Below, piece after piece: positions 49,667 through 59,729 of a stretch of DNA of 64,000 bases. Position 1 is the stretch's first letter. Each line of letters begins with the position of its first letter. The stretch comes from Cochliopodium minus (taxonomy: Eukaryota > Discosea > Himatismenida > Cochliopodiidae), in assembly GCA_024220525.1 (NCBI GenBank), contig JAMYWO010000046.1:35692-99691 (forward strand), read 5' to 3'. The notes under the pieces are model-generated. The model was not told the DNA's origin. It ran no database searches and saw only the letters and a list, made by a program, of their open reading frames with translations. The position numbers and the translations under genes were made by a program.

Positions 49667-49774
49667 GCTTTGAGATAGACATGTCCAAATATTACAACTT
49701 TGTTAACGGATTTAAAGTTTTTGCAAACAAATTTTAAACTGTTGTAATATTTTTGGACATCCCCAGCTTTGAGA
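49667..49774. mobile_element. 90-bp MITE, copy 2, with 9-bp target duplication and known empty site
   Basis: The element spans 49676-49765 and is flanked by GCTTTGAGA (49667-49675 and 49766-49774). Its ends read TAGACATGTCCAAATATTAC and, from the other side, TGGGGATGTCCAAAAATATT. It lies just 3' of the minus-strand ankyrin gene. The paralogous tail around 52915-52945 has the same flanking sequence (reverse complement TCTCAAAGC) once and uninterrupted, which shows directly that exactly 90 bases plus a 9-base duplication were inserted. Confidence 0.92.
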
Positions 49775-49799
49775 AACAAAATCAATTACATTATTGTTT

Positions 49800-51530
49800 T
49801 TATTTGTTGTTGTTGTTATTGTTAGTTTCATTTTTGTTTTTCTTGTTAACAACTTGAACCTGTTCTTTTTCTTCATCAGAAAGATCTCTTTTGGAAGATT
49901 TGTTCTCATTCTTGTTTTCTTCGATAGAAATAGAAGGAGAAAGTTCTATCTCATCATCAAGCTCTGCTTCTACTGAAGAATTGTCTTTTGAATCTTTTTT
50001 GTTTTTTTCTATATCCTCGTCACTTGTTTCATCAAGGTATTGATGTGTATGAACATTTTTTTTGTATAATCCGTCTTTTAACCTTTGAATTAACTTTAAT
50101 TCAATACTTTTCCTTGTTTTTTGTAATTCAAGATAACTTTCTTTCAAAACTAAATCGACATATTTACAATTAATCAAAACAAGCAATGGTTTTGGAAATC
50201 TTTGGTTGATTTTTTTTGACAATTTTTTAATACAAATCATAAAATTAAAAATCTTTTCTTTGATTTCTCTACCGAAATATTTGTGATTTTTGTAACTCCA
50301 TAATAATCCTTTTTCAAATTTATTTTTCAAATCTTCATACAAATGTTCGTCCAAACACAATTCAAAAGAATCAAAAAAATATCCTCCACTCAAAAAAGTT
50401 ATAATCACAAACATTTTCTCTTCATAATTTAAACAGGTGAGATGTTGACCCAAAGCAGAGTTGTCAACATGAATATCTGATTTTTCTTCAACCAAAAATT
50501 TGATGATATCACTGGTAGAATATCTGTTTTTGAGTGCACTTTCAAGTATTGTAAAGTTGTTTTTGTAAGAAGAGTTTAATTCAGATTTTTGATCAACCAA
50601 ATATTTGATCATTTCCAATGAAATTTGATCATTCTCACAAATAATTTGAAGGGGAGATTTTTTGTTTTTATCTTTATAATTTACATCAGATTTATTTTCA
50701 ACCAAACATTTCAAAGTAGTGATATTGGGAACGTTTTCACAAAAATAATGAATAGGCAATTTGCTTCTTATATTTTCCAAATTAAGATTCACTTTATTTT
50801 CAATCAAAATTTTGATGGATTCGGAATTGTTTGATCCTTTACAAACTAAATGTAATGAATTAAAAAGATTTTTGGTAACTCCGTTCACAAATGATTTACA
50901 TTCAATCAAATAATTCAGAACATCAATGGGAATGTCATTTCTTTCACACAAAGTCAAAAGAGGAGTGTAACCTCCAAAATTAGACTGATTCACCTCACAT
51001 TTATTTTCAATAAACAATTTTATTTTTTCAACGGAAACATCCCCAAATGAAATGGAGTTGAGAAAATCAAAATCTTTTCTTACTTCCGCTTTTTTTTCAA
51101 TCAAAAATTTCAAAATATCCAGTGAAACCTTGTTTTTCATCACAAGAGAGTAGAGTATGTTATGTTCGTGAGAATTCAATGTGTTAATTTCCGATTTATT
51201 TTCGATCATACATTTGAGAAGATCCTCACAATTATTTTTATTATCACAAATGTAATTTATTGGAATTTCATCACCCAAATTTCCCAAATTTATATCCGCT
51301 TTGTTCTTTACAAAAAAATTGATTATCTCAATATTAAAGTTATCATTGTAACAAGAAGAATGAAATGGAGTCATCCCTAATTTGTTTTTAGAGTTTATTT
51401 CTGCTTTTTTCTCTACTAAATACTCCATTATTTCGAATGAAATGTTTTCATTTTTAATTGCAAAGTGGAGAGGAGTGTTCCAGTTTCCAAGACTTGGATA
51501 ACATTCTTTTTCATCGTATTTGTCATCCAA
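49800..51530 (-). CDS. Long ankyrin-repeat protein with shared module and acidic Asn tail
   Basis: One uninterrupted frame of 576 aa. Ten or eleven ankyrin repeats (residues about 12-360) alternate conserved TPLHFA/TPFHSS/IPINYI turns with E/D-K-K/N-x-E/D-I-N ends (for example MEYLVEKKAEINSKNKLGMT). The module LLWSYKNHKYFGREIKEKIF followed by NQRFPKPLLVLI lies at residues about 407-465 (near 50150-50310). A low-complexity acidic/Asn tail (KSSKRDLSDEEKEQVQVVNK) ends at a stop in the Asn run. A paralogue of this tail continues for about 70 further residues on the opposite strand at 52683-53147, so this copy appears to have lost its end by a length change in the Asn repeat. Confidence 0.88.
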   Translation of the reverse strand: MDDKYDEKECYPSLGNWNTPLHFAIKNENISFEIMEYLVEKKAEINSKNKLGMTPFHSSCYNDNFNIEIINFFVKNKADINLGNLGDEIPINYICDNKNNCEDLLKCMIENKSEINTLNSHEHNILYSLVMKNKVSLDILKFLIEKKAEVRKDFDFLNSISFGDVSVEKIKLFIENKCEVNQSNFGGYTPLLTLCERNDIPIDVLNYLIECKSFVNGVTKNLFNSLHLVCKGSNNSESIKILIENKVNLNLENIRSKLPIHYFCENVPNITTLKCLVENKSDVNYKDKNKKSPLQIICENDQISLEMIKYLVDQKSELNSSYKNNFTILESALKNRYSTSDIIKFLVEEKSDIHVDNSALGQHLTCLNYEEKMFVIITFLSGGYFFDSFELCLDEHLYEDLKNKFEKGLLWSYKNHKYFGREIKEKIFNFMICIKKLSKKINQRFPKPLLVLINCKYVDLVLKESYLELQKTRKSIELKLIQRLKDGLYKKNVHTHQYLDETSDEDIEKNKKDSKDNSSVEAELDDEIELSPSISIEENKNENKSSKRDLSDEEKEQVQVVNKKNKNETNNNNNNK

Positions 51531-51594
51531 TAATTTTTTTATCTTTGGTGTTAAAATGAAATTATTATTTTTTCCAATTTAAAAAAAAGGATGA

Positions 51595-51846
51595 ATAATC
51601 TCAAAATTTAAATATTTTCATAATTTTTTTTTATTATTTCATTTTTTTACAATTTATATTTTTTGTTTTATTTTATTTTATTATTTTTAATATTTTTATT
51701 TTATTTTTTTATCATTTTATTTTTTTATTATTTTTTTATTATTTTTAATATTTTTATTTTATTTTTTTGTCATTTTTATTTTTATTTTTATTTTTATTTT
51801 TATTTTTATTTTTATTTTTATTTTTATTTTTATTTTTATTTTTATT
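51595..51846. repeat. T/A low-complexity tract ending in (TTTTTA)n before the assembly gap
   Basis: TTTTTATTTT-type sequence from about 51645 leads into about 12 perfect TTTTTA copies (51775-51846) that run straight into the gap. It is the third case of this hexamer next to unknown bases. Confidence 0.9.
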
Positions 51847-52682
51847 NNNNNNNNNNNNNNNNNNNNNNNNNNNNNNNNNNNNNNNNNNNNNNNNNNNNNN
51901 NNNNNNNNNNNNNNNNNNNNNNNNNNNNNNNNNNNNNNNNNNNNNNNNNNNNNNNNNNNNNNNNNNNNNNNNNNNNNNNNNNNNNNNNNNNNNNNNNNNN
52001 NNNNNNNNNNNNNNNNNNNNNNNNNNNNNNNNNNNNNNNNNNNNNNNNNNNNNNNNNNNNNNNNNNNNNNNNNNNNNNNNNNNNNNNNNNNNNNNNNNNN
52101 NNNNNNNNNNNNNNNNNNNNNNNNNNNNNNNNNNNNNNNNNNNNNNNNNNNNNNNNNNNNNNNNNNNNNNNNNNNNNNNNNNNNNNNNNNNNNNNNNNNN
52201 NNNNNNNNNNNNNNNNNNNNNNNNNNNNNNNNNNNNNNNNNNNNNNNNNNNNNNNNNNNNNNNNNNNNNNNNNNNNNNNNNNNNNNNNNNNNNNNNNNNN
52301 NNNNNNNNNNNNNNNNNNNNNNNNNNNNNNNNNNNNNNNNNNNNNNNNNNNNNNNNNNNNNNNNNNNNNNNNNNNNNNNNNNNNNNNNNNNNNNNNNNNN
52401 NNNNNNNNNNNNNNNNNNNNNNNNNNNNNNNNNNNNNNNNNNNNNNNNNNNNNNNNNNNNNNNNNNNNNNNNNNNNNNNNNNNNNNNNNNNNNNNNNNNN
52501 NNNNNNNNNNNNNNNNNNNNNNNNNNNNNNNNNNNNNNNNNNNNNNNNNNNNNNNNNNNNNNNNNNNNNNNNNNNNNNNNNNNNNNNNNNNNNNNNNNNN
52601 NNNNNNNNNNNNNNNNNNNNNNNNNNNNNNNNNNNNNNNNNNNNNNNNNNNNNNNNNNNNNNNNNNNNNNNNNNNNNNNNNN
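51847..52682. other. Assembly gap of 836 unknown bases
   Basis: A run of n. The gene content is unknown. The first bases to the right are mid-coding for an ankyrin-protein tail, so the gap should hold part of that gene unless the scaffold join is wrong. Confidence 0.99.
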
Positions 52683-53147
52683 AAAAACGATTCGAAGGAT
52701 AACTCTACTCAAGAGGCTGAGGTGGATCTTGATGATGAGGTGGAACTTCTTCCTTCTGTTTCTAAAAAAGACAACAAGAATAAGAACAAATCTTCCAAAA
52801 GAGATCTTTCTGATGAAGAAAAGGAAGAAGTTCAAATTATTAACAAGAAAAACAAAACAAACTCTAATAAAACTGAAATTAACAATAACAATAACAATAA
52901 CAATAATGTAATTGATCTTGTTTCTCAAAGCATTTCTTTTGTTGAAGAAGATGATAATGAAAAGAAAAGTCAAAGTGAGAGCATTGATGTATTTGAGCTG
53001 AAAGATGATGATAGCGAATCTAAAAAATCCAAAATCAGGACTTTCAAAAAAGATAAAGCAAAAGTATCCAAAAAACAACAACTTCCTTTTAGACATCCAA
53101 ACTCTCCTCAAAGAAGAACAAATTTTCTTCAATCAATTGACAAATAA
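52683..53147 (+). CDS. C-terminal tail of an inverted ankyrin paralogue, 5' end in the gap
   Basis: The frame enters from the gap and encodes NDSKDNSTQEAEVDLDDEVE, KSSKRDLSDEEKEEVQIINK, an Asn run, then VIDLVSQSISFVEEDDNEKK, FKKDKAKVSKKQQLPFRHPN and a stop at 53145-53147. Residue by residue it matches the tail of the minus-strand ankyrin protein ending at 49800, so the two form an inverted duplicate pair around the gap. The basic cluster KKDKAKVSKKQQ could act as a nuclear localisation signal. This copy retains the full tail and the unoccupied transposon target site. Confidence 0.85.
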   Translation, partial: KNDSKDNSTQEAEVDLDDEVELLPSVSKKDNKNKNKSSKRDLSDEEKEEVQIINKKNKTNSNKTEINNNNNNNNNVIDLVSQSISFVEEDDNEKKSQSESIDVFELKDDDSESKKSKIRTFKKDKAKVSKKQQLPFRHPNSPQRRTNFLQSIDK

Positions 53148-53236
53148 TTTCTTTTTCTTCTTTCTTGTTTCATTTTGTTTCCAATAATTTTTATTTTTAA
53201 TTAAAAAAAAAAAATTTTTTTTTTAATTAAATTGTT

Positions 53237-54821
53237 TCAAAAATCAAAAAGATTGCTTCTTTTAAACTTTGAAAATTTAGATATTTTCAAAGTACAATCA
53301 GAAGATCCAGTTATTAGGATGTCTTTGTCAAAATGAACAGAACAAAGGAAAGATTGATGGTAATTTTGGATAACATTTTTACATTGAAAGTTTTTTCTTG
53401 ACCAAACTCTAATAGAATTATCATTAGAACCTGTAACAATCTTTTTTTCGTCAAGATCAACAGCTTTAACAGAGAAAGAATGTCCTTTTAAAGTAGCTAA
53501 ACAATTATCTAAATTTCTGAAATCGAAAACTTTTGAAGAGGAATCATAAGAAGTTGAAACGAAAATGTGACCGTCTGATTGAAGAGATGTTATGCAGTCT
53601 TCATGTTGTTTAATTTCAAATACTCTCTTTTGTGTTCTATAGTCAAATCCAAATATTTTTGCTTCAGATCCACCTTGTTTAGAAAAAATTTTTCATATTT
53701 TTTATTTTTTAAAAATTTAAATAAATTACCTGCTAAAATCAAGTTTTTTCTTTCAACTATTTTCACAGCTCTTGTATATTTCCTTTCAATCTTTTCTCTC
53801 CATAAAATTTTTCTGTATTCAACATCCCACAAAGAAACTTCTCCATTTCCTATTTCAAAAAAATTGAACAAAAAAAAGACGAATTTTTTTTTTAAATCTT
53901 ACCATCACCTGAACATAATAAATTTTTTTGGTTACTAAAAAGAGATATTGAACACACTGACCCATTAAGTCCATTCATTTCTCCCAATACTTCTATTTTA
54001 CTTCCTTTTTTTGTTTTCTCGTCAAAATAAACATTATCTATTGAAAAAAATTTTTAAAAAAAAACAAAAAAAAATAATTAAAAATTTACAATTAATATTC
54101 CCATCATCTTTATTCAAATCCCACATCAAAATTTTTCTATCTCTTGATCCAGTAAACAAAATATTTTCTTCATTATAACACAGCGTTCTAAGTTAAGAAA
54201 AATAAAAAGTTTTTTCAAAAAAATTTTTGATAAAAAATGAATAAATTTGTTAAATTAATACCTAATGCAGTCAGAATGTCTTTGAAGAAAAAATTTTATT
54301 TTTTATTTTTTAAAAATTTTAATTTAATTTTTTTTTTATCTTACCCAATTCCAACTCTTACATAAGTCTCATCATCTTTTTTGTACATGCACCTGACAAG
54401 TTTATCTTCACTCCCAAATACAATCTTTTGATTATCAAACTGCAAACAACCTATTTTTCTCTGAAAAACAAAAGTGGTTGATTGGATTGGTGAATTCATC
54501 CATTCTCTTTCAATTCTTTATTTAAAAAAAAAAATTTTGATTTAATAATTTTTTAGTTGAAATAATAAAAAAAAAAAAAAAAAAAAAAAATTTATTTTAT
54601 ACTCACTCAAATCTATTCTTGATTTTAACTTCCCAATCATCTATATCTTCTTCCATCTTTTCCATATAAAAGGTAGATTTATACATGTTCTGATAAATCA
54701 TTTCATTTTTCTTCAAGTGGTTGAGCTTTTTGGATATTTGGAGAAGATTGATGGAATCTAAAATCGATAGATAAGAAAGGATATGAATGTAGCAAACATA
54801 AGGCAAATTCTCAAAGTTCAT
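53237..54821 (-). CDS. F-box / WD40-repeat protein
   Basis: Starts at 54821. The N-terminus is an F-box: NLPYVCYIHILSYLSILDSI, then NLLQISKKLNHLKKNEMIY. About seven short WD40 blades follow: IGCLQFDNQKIVFGSEDKLV, IRTLCYNEENILFTGSRDRK and ILMWDL, LLCSGDGNGEVSLWDVEYRK, CITSLQSDGHIFVSTSYDSS, AVDLDEKKIVTGSNDNSIRV and W, then ILITGSSDCTLKISKF. It ends in KRSNLFDF with a TGA stop. Proteins of this layout (FBXW) are substrate receptors of SCF ubiquitin ligases: the F-box binds Skp1 and the propeller binds the substrate. The introns are short. Confidence 0.88.
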
Positions 54822-54873
54822 TTTTTTTTTTTTTATTAATTTATTTTTTCACTGAAAAATTTAATTTATTTAT

Positions 54874-56832
54874 TTAATATAAAGTGTAAAGAGAAAGGAA
54901 TTGAACAATAATGAACAAAACATTTCTTGATAAAAAGTTAAATCGAAATTTCTTTCGGTGAAAATAAATTTTGAACAAAAAGAAAACTTGTCGCTTGAAA
55001 AGATCGGGATATTTGAAATGAGAGGATGTTTTCCAGTAACCTGCCAGTGCTTTTTTTAGGTTGTCTTTTTCCAAATCAAAATAATGGATGTCATTGGATT
55101 GTACACGTGTCAACCAACCACCAAAGACATAAAGCTAAAAATAAAAATAAAAATTTGAAATAAAAAATTTGAAATAAAAAATAAAAAATTTGAAATAAAA
55201 AATTTGAAATAAAAAATATGTATCAAAAAATAAAAAAATAAAATTAAAAATTAAAAAATTAAAAATTAAAAATTAAAAATTAAAAAATCTATATTTAAAA
55301 TAAAAAAATATACTTTGTTTTCACAAATATTTAAGGTGGATCTTCCTCTTTCTGTGAACTTTTTCTTTACTAAAATTAGTTTCCATTGCTTGGTGTTTAA
55401 ATCATAATTGTAGATGTCATTAGTATTTTTCCATGACTTGTAGTCAAATCCAGTAACAATAAAGAGTTCTTATTTAAAAAATAAAATTTTTAAAAATTAA
55501 TATTTAATTTGTTAAATAAAATTAAAAAATAAAAATTAATTTGTTTTTTTTTACCATCTCTCCAAACAATGCCACCTTTTTAAAATTTATTTTTTAAATT
55601 TTTTATTTTTTTTAGATTTACTGTGGTGAGCAATTCTTGGAATAGAGGTTGGAATGAAATCTGTCCACAAAATTTCATTTTTAATGAGGTCAAAGCAAAT
55701 GATATTGTCTGTATTATTTTCTCCTCTAACAAGTTTTTTTTTAATAAAAAAATTAATTTAAAAAAAAAAATAATTTAAAAAAGAAAACTAAAATTTCATA
55801 CGAAATAAAATAAGCTTTTTCATTATGAACAACAGACAAGCAAGAACTTGTTTTTGGTAGAATTCCATTCTTAATATTTATTGGCTCCCATGTTTCTTTT
55901 TCAAAACAAAATCTTATCAAGAGATATTTTTTTATTTAAAAATAAAAAAAAGTTTAAAAATGAAATAAAATAAAATAAATTAAATATTGAAATTATTACC
56001 GGCAAAATTCATCGGAGAAATTTTTTGAATCAACTTTTAAAAATAAAATTTAAATTTTAATTAATTAAAAATACAATTTGTTACCATCTAAATATCCAGA
56101 ATAAGAATAAAAATGGTGATTCCAAATGAAAGAAGCGGAGTTTATCCTTTTTTTAGGATCGTAAGGAGAGTTTTTCCCAACTATGCTCCATGTTTTCTTT
56201 TCTAAATCGAAACAATCCATTTCATTATGTGCATCTCCATTTATGTCCAACCCTCCTTTAAGAAAAAAAAAAAATTTTTTTTGAGATTGTTTTCCAATTT
56301 TTGTTTGAAATTTATATCCGCCTTTAAAGAGTTGAATAAATTTTTTTTACCAAATAAATAAAGTTTATTTTTGTAAAGCTCCATTCTACGTCCTGATGAA
56401 CTTCCTGAAATACATCCTTTGTCGCATATTAATTGCCATTCATTCGATTTCAAGTTGAATGCCCTTATGATTGAAGAGATATTACAGCAAATCAATAAAA
56501 TTTTTCATTCTCTTTACCATAAATCAACTATAAATAATATTGATAAGGTGATGATATTAATCAAAATGATAGAATAGATAAAATCCTATAAAATTAATAT
56601 ATTTCTTTATTATGGTTTGATTTTATCCTATATTTTGTTATAGAAATTCACCTGCTCTTGATTCTGGTGTTTTTCCACCATAATAATAGATAATATCCTT
56701 ATTTTCCCCTTCCACTGAACAATGAGAGTTTCTTGCCTCTGGAAATGTTTTTTTGAGATTATTTGGTTGAATGTTTATCCAATTATTCATCCATTGAACT
56801 CTATCCACAGTTTCAAGCCTATTTTTTTCCAT
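54874..56832 (-). CDS. Kelch-repeat protein with shared C-terminal module
   Basis: About nine exons starting at 56832 (MEKNRLETVDRVQWMNNWIN). Kelch blades: FPEARNSHCSVEGENKDIIY and YYGGK; VDLWAFNLKSNEWQLICDKG; GRRMELYKNKLYLFGG; INSASFIWNHHFYSYSGYLD; STLNICENKVYLYVFGGW. A 10-nt exon (56518-56527) supplies V-D-L-W and is required to complete the blade. The end of the protein, GYWKTSSHFKYPDLFKRQVF followed by LSRNVLFIIVQFL, matches the W-H-F tail of the other repeat proteins, though with Arg-Asn in place of the Pro-Lys-Pro element. It sits head to head with another kelch gene. Confidence 0.8.
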
Positions 56833-56938
56833 GAATTCGTTTTTTTTTTCACATTTCTTTTATGCACTTTCTACATTGAATATAAAAAAAATATTGGGAT
56901 CTTTTCTGTGGTGTTTTGATTAATATAATATTTAGAAA
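56833..56938. promoter_or_regulatory. 106-bp bidirectional promoter region between two kelch genes
   Basis: The start codons of the kelch genes at 56832 (-) and 56939 (+) are only 106 bp apart, so both promoters and 5' UTRs must lie here. The region is AT-rich with a TATAAAAAAA box-like stretch at 56881. No individual factor site can be named. Confidence 0.55.
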
Positions 56939-57602
56939 ATGTCCAAATTGATCTGGAATCAATTGAAAGTTTCAGGATATCTTGATACAAGTAAAAAAAA
57001 AAAACGAAAACATCAAATTCTATTCACTTCCACATCTTTTAATTCTCCAACAAAGTTTTATTGAAACACAAATATTTTTACATACACAAATCTTTGATCA
57101 ATTATATCAATTTCATAGTAAATTATAATTTAAATTTAAAATTGACACCCAAAATTTTGATCCTCCAAAAAATTATGAATAAATAAATAAATATGAATTC
57201 ATCAAACATCTTTCCCTCACTTTTAGGATGTGCTGGTGTGACAATCTACAGCGAGGATCACAAAAAAGTGAATTTTTTTTTTTTTTATATTTAATTAATT
57301 GAAAAATATAAAGATATTTTATTTTGGAGGGAAAAATGAAGAAGAAAGACAAAGTGACATATGCTTTCTAGATTTAAGTAAAAATTTTCATTTATTTTTG
57401 TTTATTAATTTTATTTTTATTTTTTCTTTTTTATTTTTGTTTTTTCTTAAGACACAAATCATGTGCACAGATGTGCATTTATGAAAAAAGTAAGGAGTGG
57501 TGCTTCAGCAGTGTTGGATGGAAATTTCATTTATGTTTATGGAGGGATAGACAACGAGGACCAATTAAATGACACATTAGAAAGATATGACATTGAAAAC
57601 AA
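56939..57602 (+). CDS. Kelch-repeat protein, 5' part only
   Basis: Starts MSKLIWNQLKVSGYLDTS, then GCAGVTIYSEDHKKIYYFGG, KNEEERQSDICFLDL, and VRSGASAVLDGNFIYVYGGI. This is one to two kelch blades with the usual R-S/x-G-A-S-A, Y-V-Y-G-G and Asp-Leu elements. The last recognisable exon ends in phase 2 at 57602. About 440 bp of T-rich sequence follow, and then exons of an unrelated SPFH-type protein in an incompatible phase. The rest of the propeller and any C-terminal module are missing. Confidence 0.75.
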
Positions 57603-58046
57603 GTAAATTAAATATTAAAAATGAAAAAATGAAAAGTGAAATTGTATATTATATATTTTATTGGTTTTTTTTTTCTTAAAATCTGATTAATTTCATTTTT
57701 TTTTATTTTTGATTTATTTATTTGTTTTGAATTTTATTTTTTATTCTTTTTAAAGTGTATATTTATATATTTTTTATTTAATTAATTTTATTTTTTATTG
57801 TTTATTTTTATTTTTATTTTATTTTTATTTTTATTCTTTATTAAAATTTTTTATTTTTTTTATTTTTTTTTTAGATATTATTTTATTTATTTTTTGATTT
57901 TTATTTTTTATTACATTTTTATTTTATATATTATTTTATCTTTAATTTTATGCTTCTTTTTTATTTTTTTGTAATTTGTAATCATTAATTTTGATTTTTA
58001 TTTTATTTTTAAAAATTTATTTTTAAAAACTTTTTTTTTAACAAAG
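57603..58046. other. T-rich tract at a gene-to-gene junction
   Basis: No coding sequence is seen in this stretch of TTTTA-type low complexity. It lies between kelch exons and SPFH exons whose phases do not match, so it probably contains a mis-join or a rearrangement breakpoint. Confidence 0.6.
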
Positions 58047-59065
58047 GTATTGCAAAGTCCGAGGCTACCAGAAAGCAATCAGAGGGAGAATCCACCTCCA
58101 AAATTGAATTGGCTCGCGCAGAGTCCATCTCTCTCGACACCGTCAACAACGCCCTCAAAGGAGATGGAACTGTAAAATATTATTTTTATTTTTTTTATTT
58201 TTTATTTTTTATTTTTTATTTTTTATTTTTTATTTTTTATTTTTTATTTTTTTCATTTTTATTTTTTTATTTTTTTTATTTTTTCGTTTTTTTTATTTTT
58301 TAATTATTAATTTATTTTATTTTTATTTTTATTTTTATTTTATTTTTATTTTAATTTTAATTAAAGGACCAATCGGAGTACATGATCGCAAACAAGTACA
58401 TCGACATGTTGTTGAGAACAGGCAGAAGTGTCGAGCAACAAGTCATCTACTTGCCTTTCCCTGTCACTGGAATAGAAGGGATTGTCGGTAAAATATACAA
58501 TATTAATTTTATTATAATTTTTATTTTCATTTTCACTTAATTTTTTTATTTTATTGATTTTTTTGTTTATTTTATTTATTTTAATTTTAGATATTTTTAT
58601 TTTATTTTATTTTATTTTTATTTAAATCAATTTAATTTCAATTTTTGAAAAAATTATTTATTTCTTATTCTAATATATTTTATTTTAGTTTAATTTATTA
58701 ATTTTCGATATTTATTAAATTTATTTCTTAATTTAATTTATTTTATTTATTAATTTTTATTTTCTATTTTCATTTATTTATTCATTAATTTTGATTTATT
58801 AATTTTTTTTATTTCTTTGTTTGTAGGAGATCTAGGTAAAAGCTATGGAAACTTCAGTTCATCAGTGATTTCACCAATCAACCAAAACTCCTTCAACAAC
58901 TTTAGAAACTCCTTAGAGGACAACAAAGACTTACTTTCTTTTGATTCCAACAATAATCTTGGAAACCAAAACAATTTTAGTCTCCAACAACATCCTCCCC
59001 TCCAACAAAATTTTAATCTCATCCAAGAGAAGCAAGATAAAGATGAATTCTCTGAATTGAATTAA
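58047..59065 (+). CDS. SPFH/band 7-type protein, C-terminal part only
   Basis: Exons at 58047-58170, about 58366-58488 and 58827-59065 encode IAKSEATRKQSEGESTSKIE and LARAESISLDTVNNALKG, then YMIANKYIDMLLRTGRSVEQ, QVIYLPFPVTGIEGIVG and a Gln/Asn-rich tail ending SELN. The E-A/G-E/S-rich amphipathic helix followed by A-x-K-Y-I-x-x-L and a V-I-Y-L-P strand resembles the helical C-terminal region of stomatin/prohibitin/flotillin-type proteins. The SPFH domain itself is not present upstream. It is distinct from the STOML2-like gene at 19566. Confidence 0.6.
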
Positions 59066-59729
59066 AAATTAAAATTAAAATTTTTTTTGTGATTAATTTT
59101 ATCTGTTGGTTTTTGAGAGAATACAAAAATTAACATTTGCAAAAAGATAAGGTGAATTTAAATTATTTTATTTTTTTTTTTTTTTATTTTTTATATTTTT
59201 TTTATTTTTTTACATAAAAAAGATAAATGAAAATGAAAAAGAAAAAGATATTTGAGAAGTTTGGATGCTATTTTCTTTTAGAAAAAGAACATATGTTTTA
59301 TTTAACTTGAAAAGTGAAACAAAAATTTTTCAAAAAAGAGAAAATTATCGGGAGAGATATTAGTCAAATCAAAAAAAACTTATCTAAGAAAAATTAGTGA
59401 ACAAGACACCAACAAAGAAACTCCTTCCAAGAAGATATCTGGCAAAAGAATCCTCCCAAGAAAGCACACATAGAAAGAGAAACAATTTAATCCTCTTTAA
59501 AGTTTAATATAAAAGATTAACATTATATCATTCATTCTCAATAGAAAATGAAAATTTAGTCCTTTACAAACAATCTTTCACAAGTACTATCAATTATGAA
59601 ACCGAATCTGCGCCATGTAATCTGAAATTTATTATAACGTTAGTTGCAGAAATCAAATTAATCCCTCATCATTCTTCTTTCTATTTCCAAAAACGGAGAT
59701 AATAGATTAAAAAAATTAAAAAAAAAGAA
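59066..59729. other. Intergenic, no gene recognised
   Basis: Spacer of 664 bp between the SPFH fragment and RMI1. It holds a T-run near 59170-59215. A stretch around 59400-59480 and another around 59565-59660 are clearly less AT-rich than the surroundings, but I see no open frame, tRNA or known structured RNA in them. Confidence 0.4.

Noticed and set aside
49800-51530. Viral origin for the ankyrin proteins because of PRANC-like ends
   Set aside because: Ankyrin genes with comparable tails also occur with introns in this window, and the same tail sits on RCC1 and kelch proteins, so a host family is the simpler reading.
59560-59660. Possible C/D-box snoRNA-like stretch with ATGA and CTGA
   Set aside because: The boxes are incomplete, no terminal stem pairs, and such short motifs arise by chance in AT-rich DNA.
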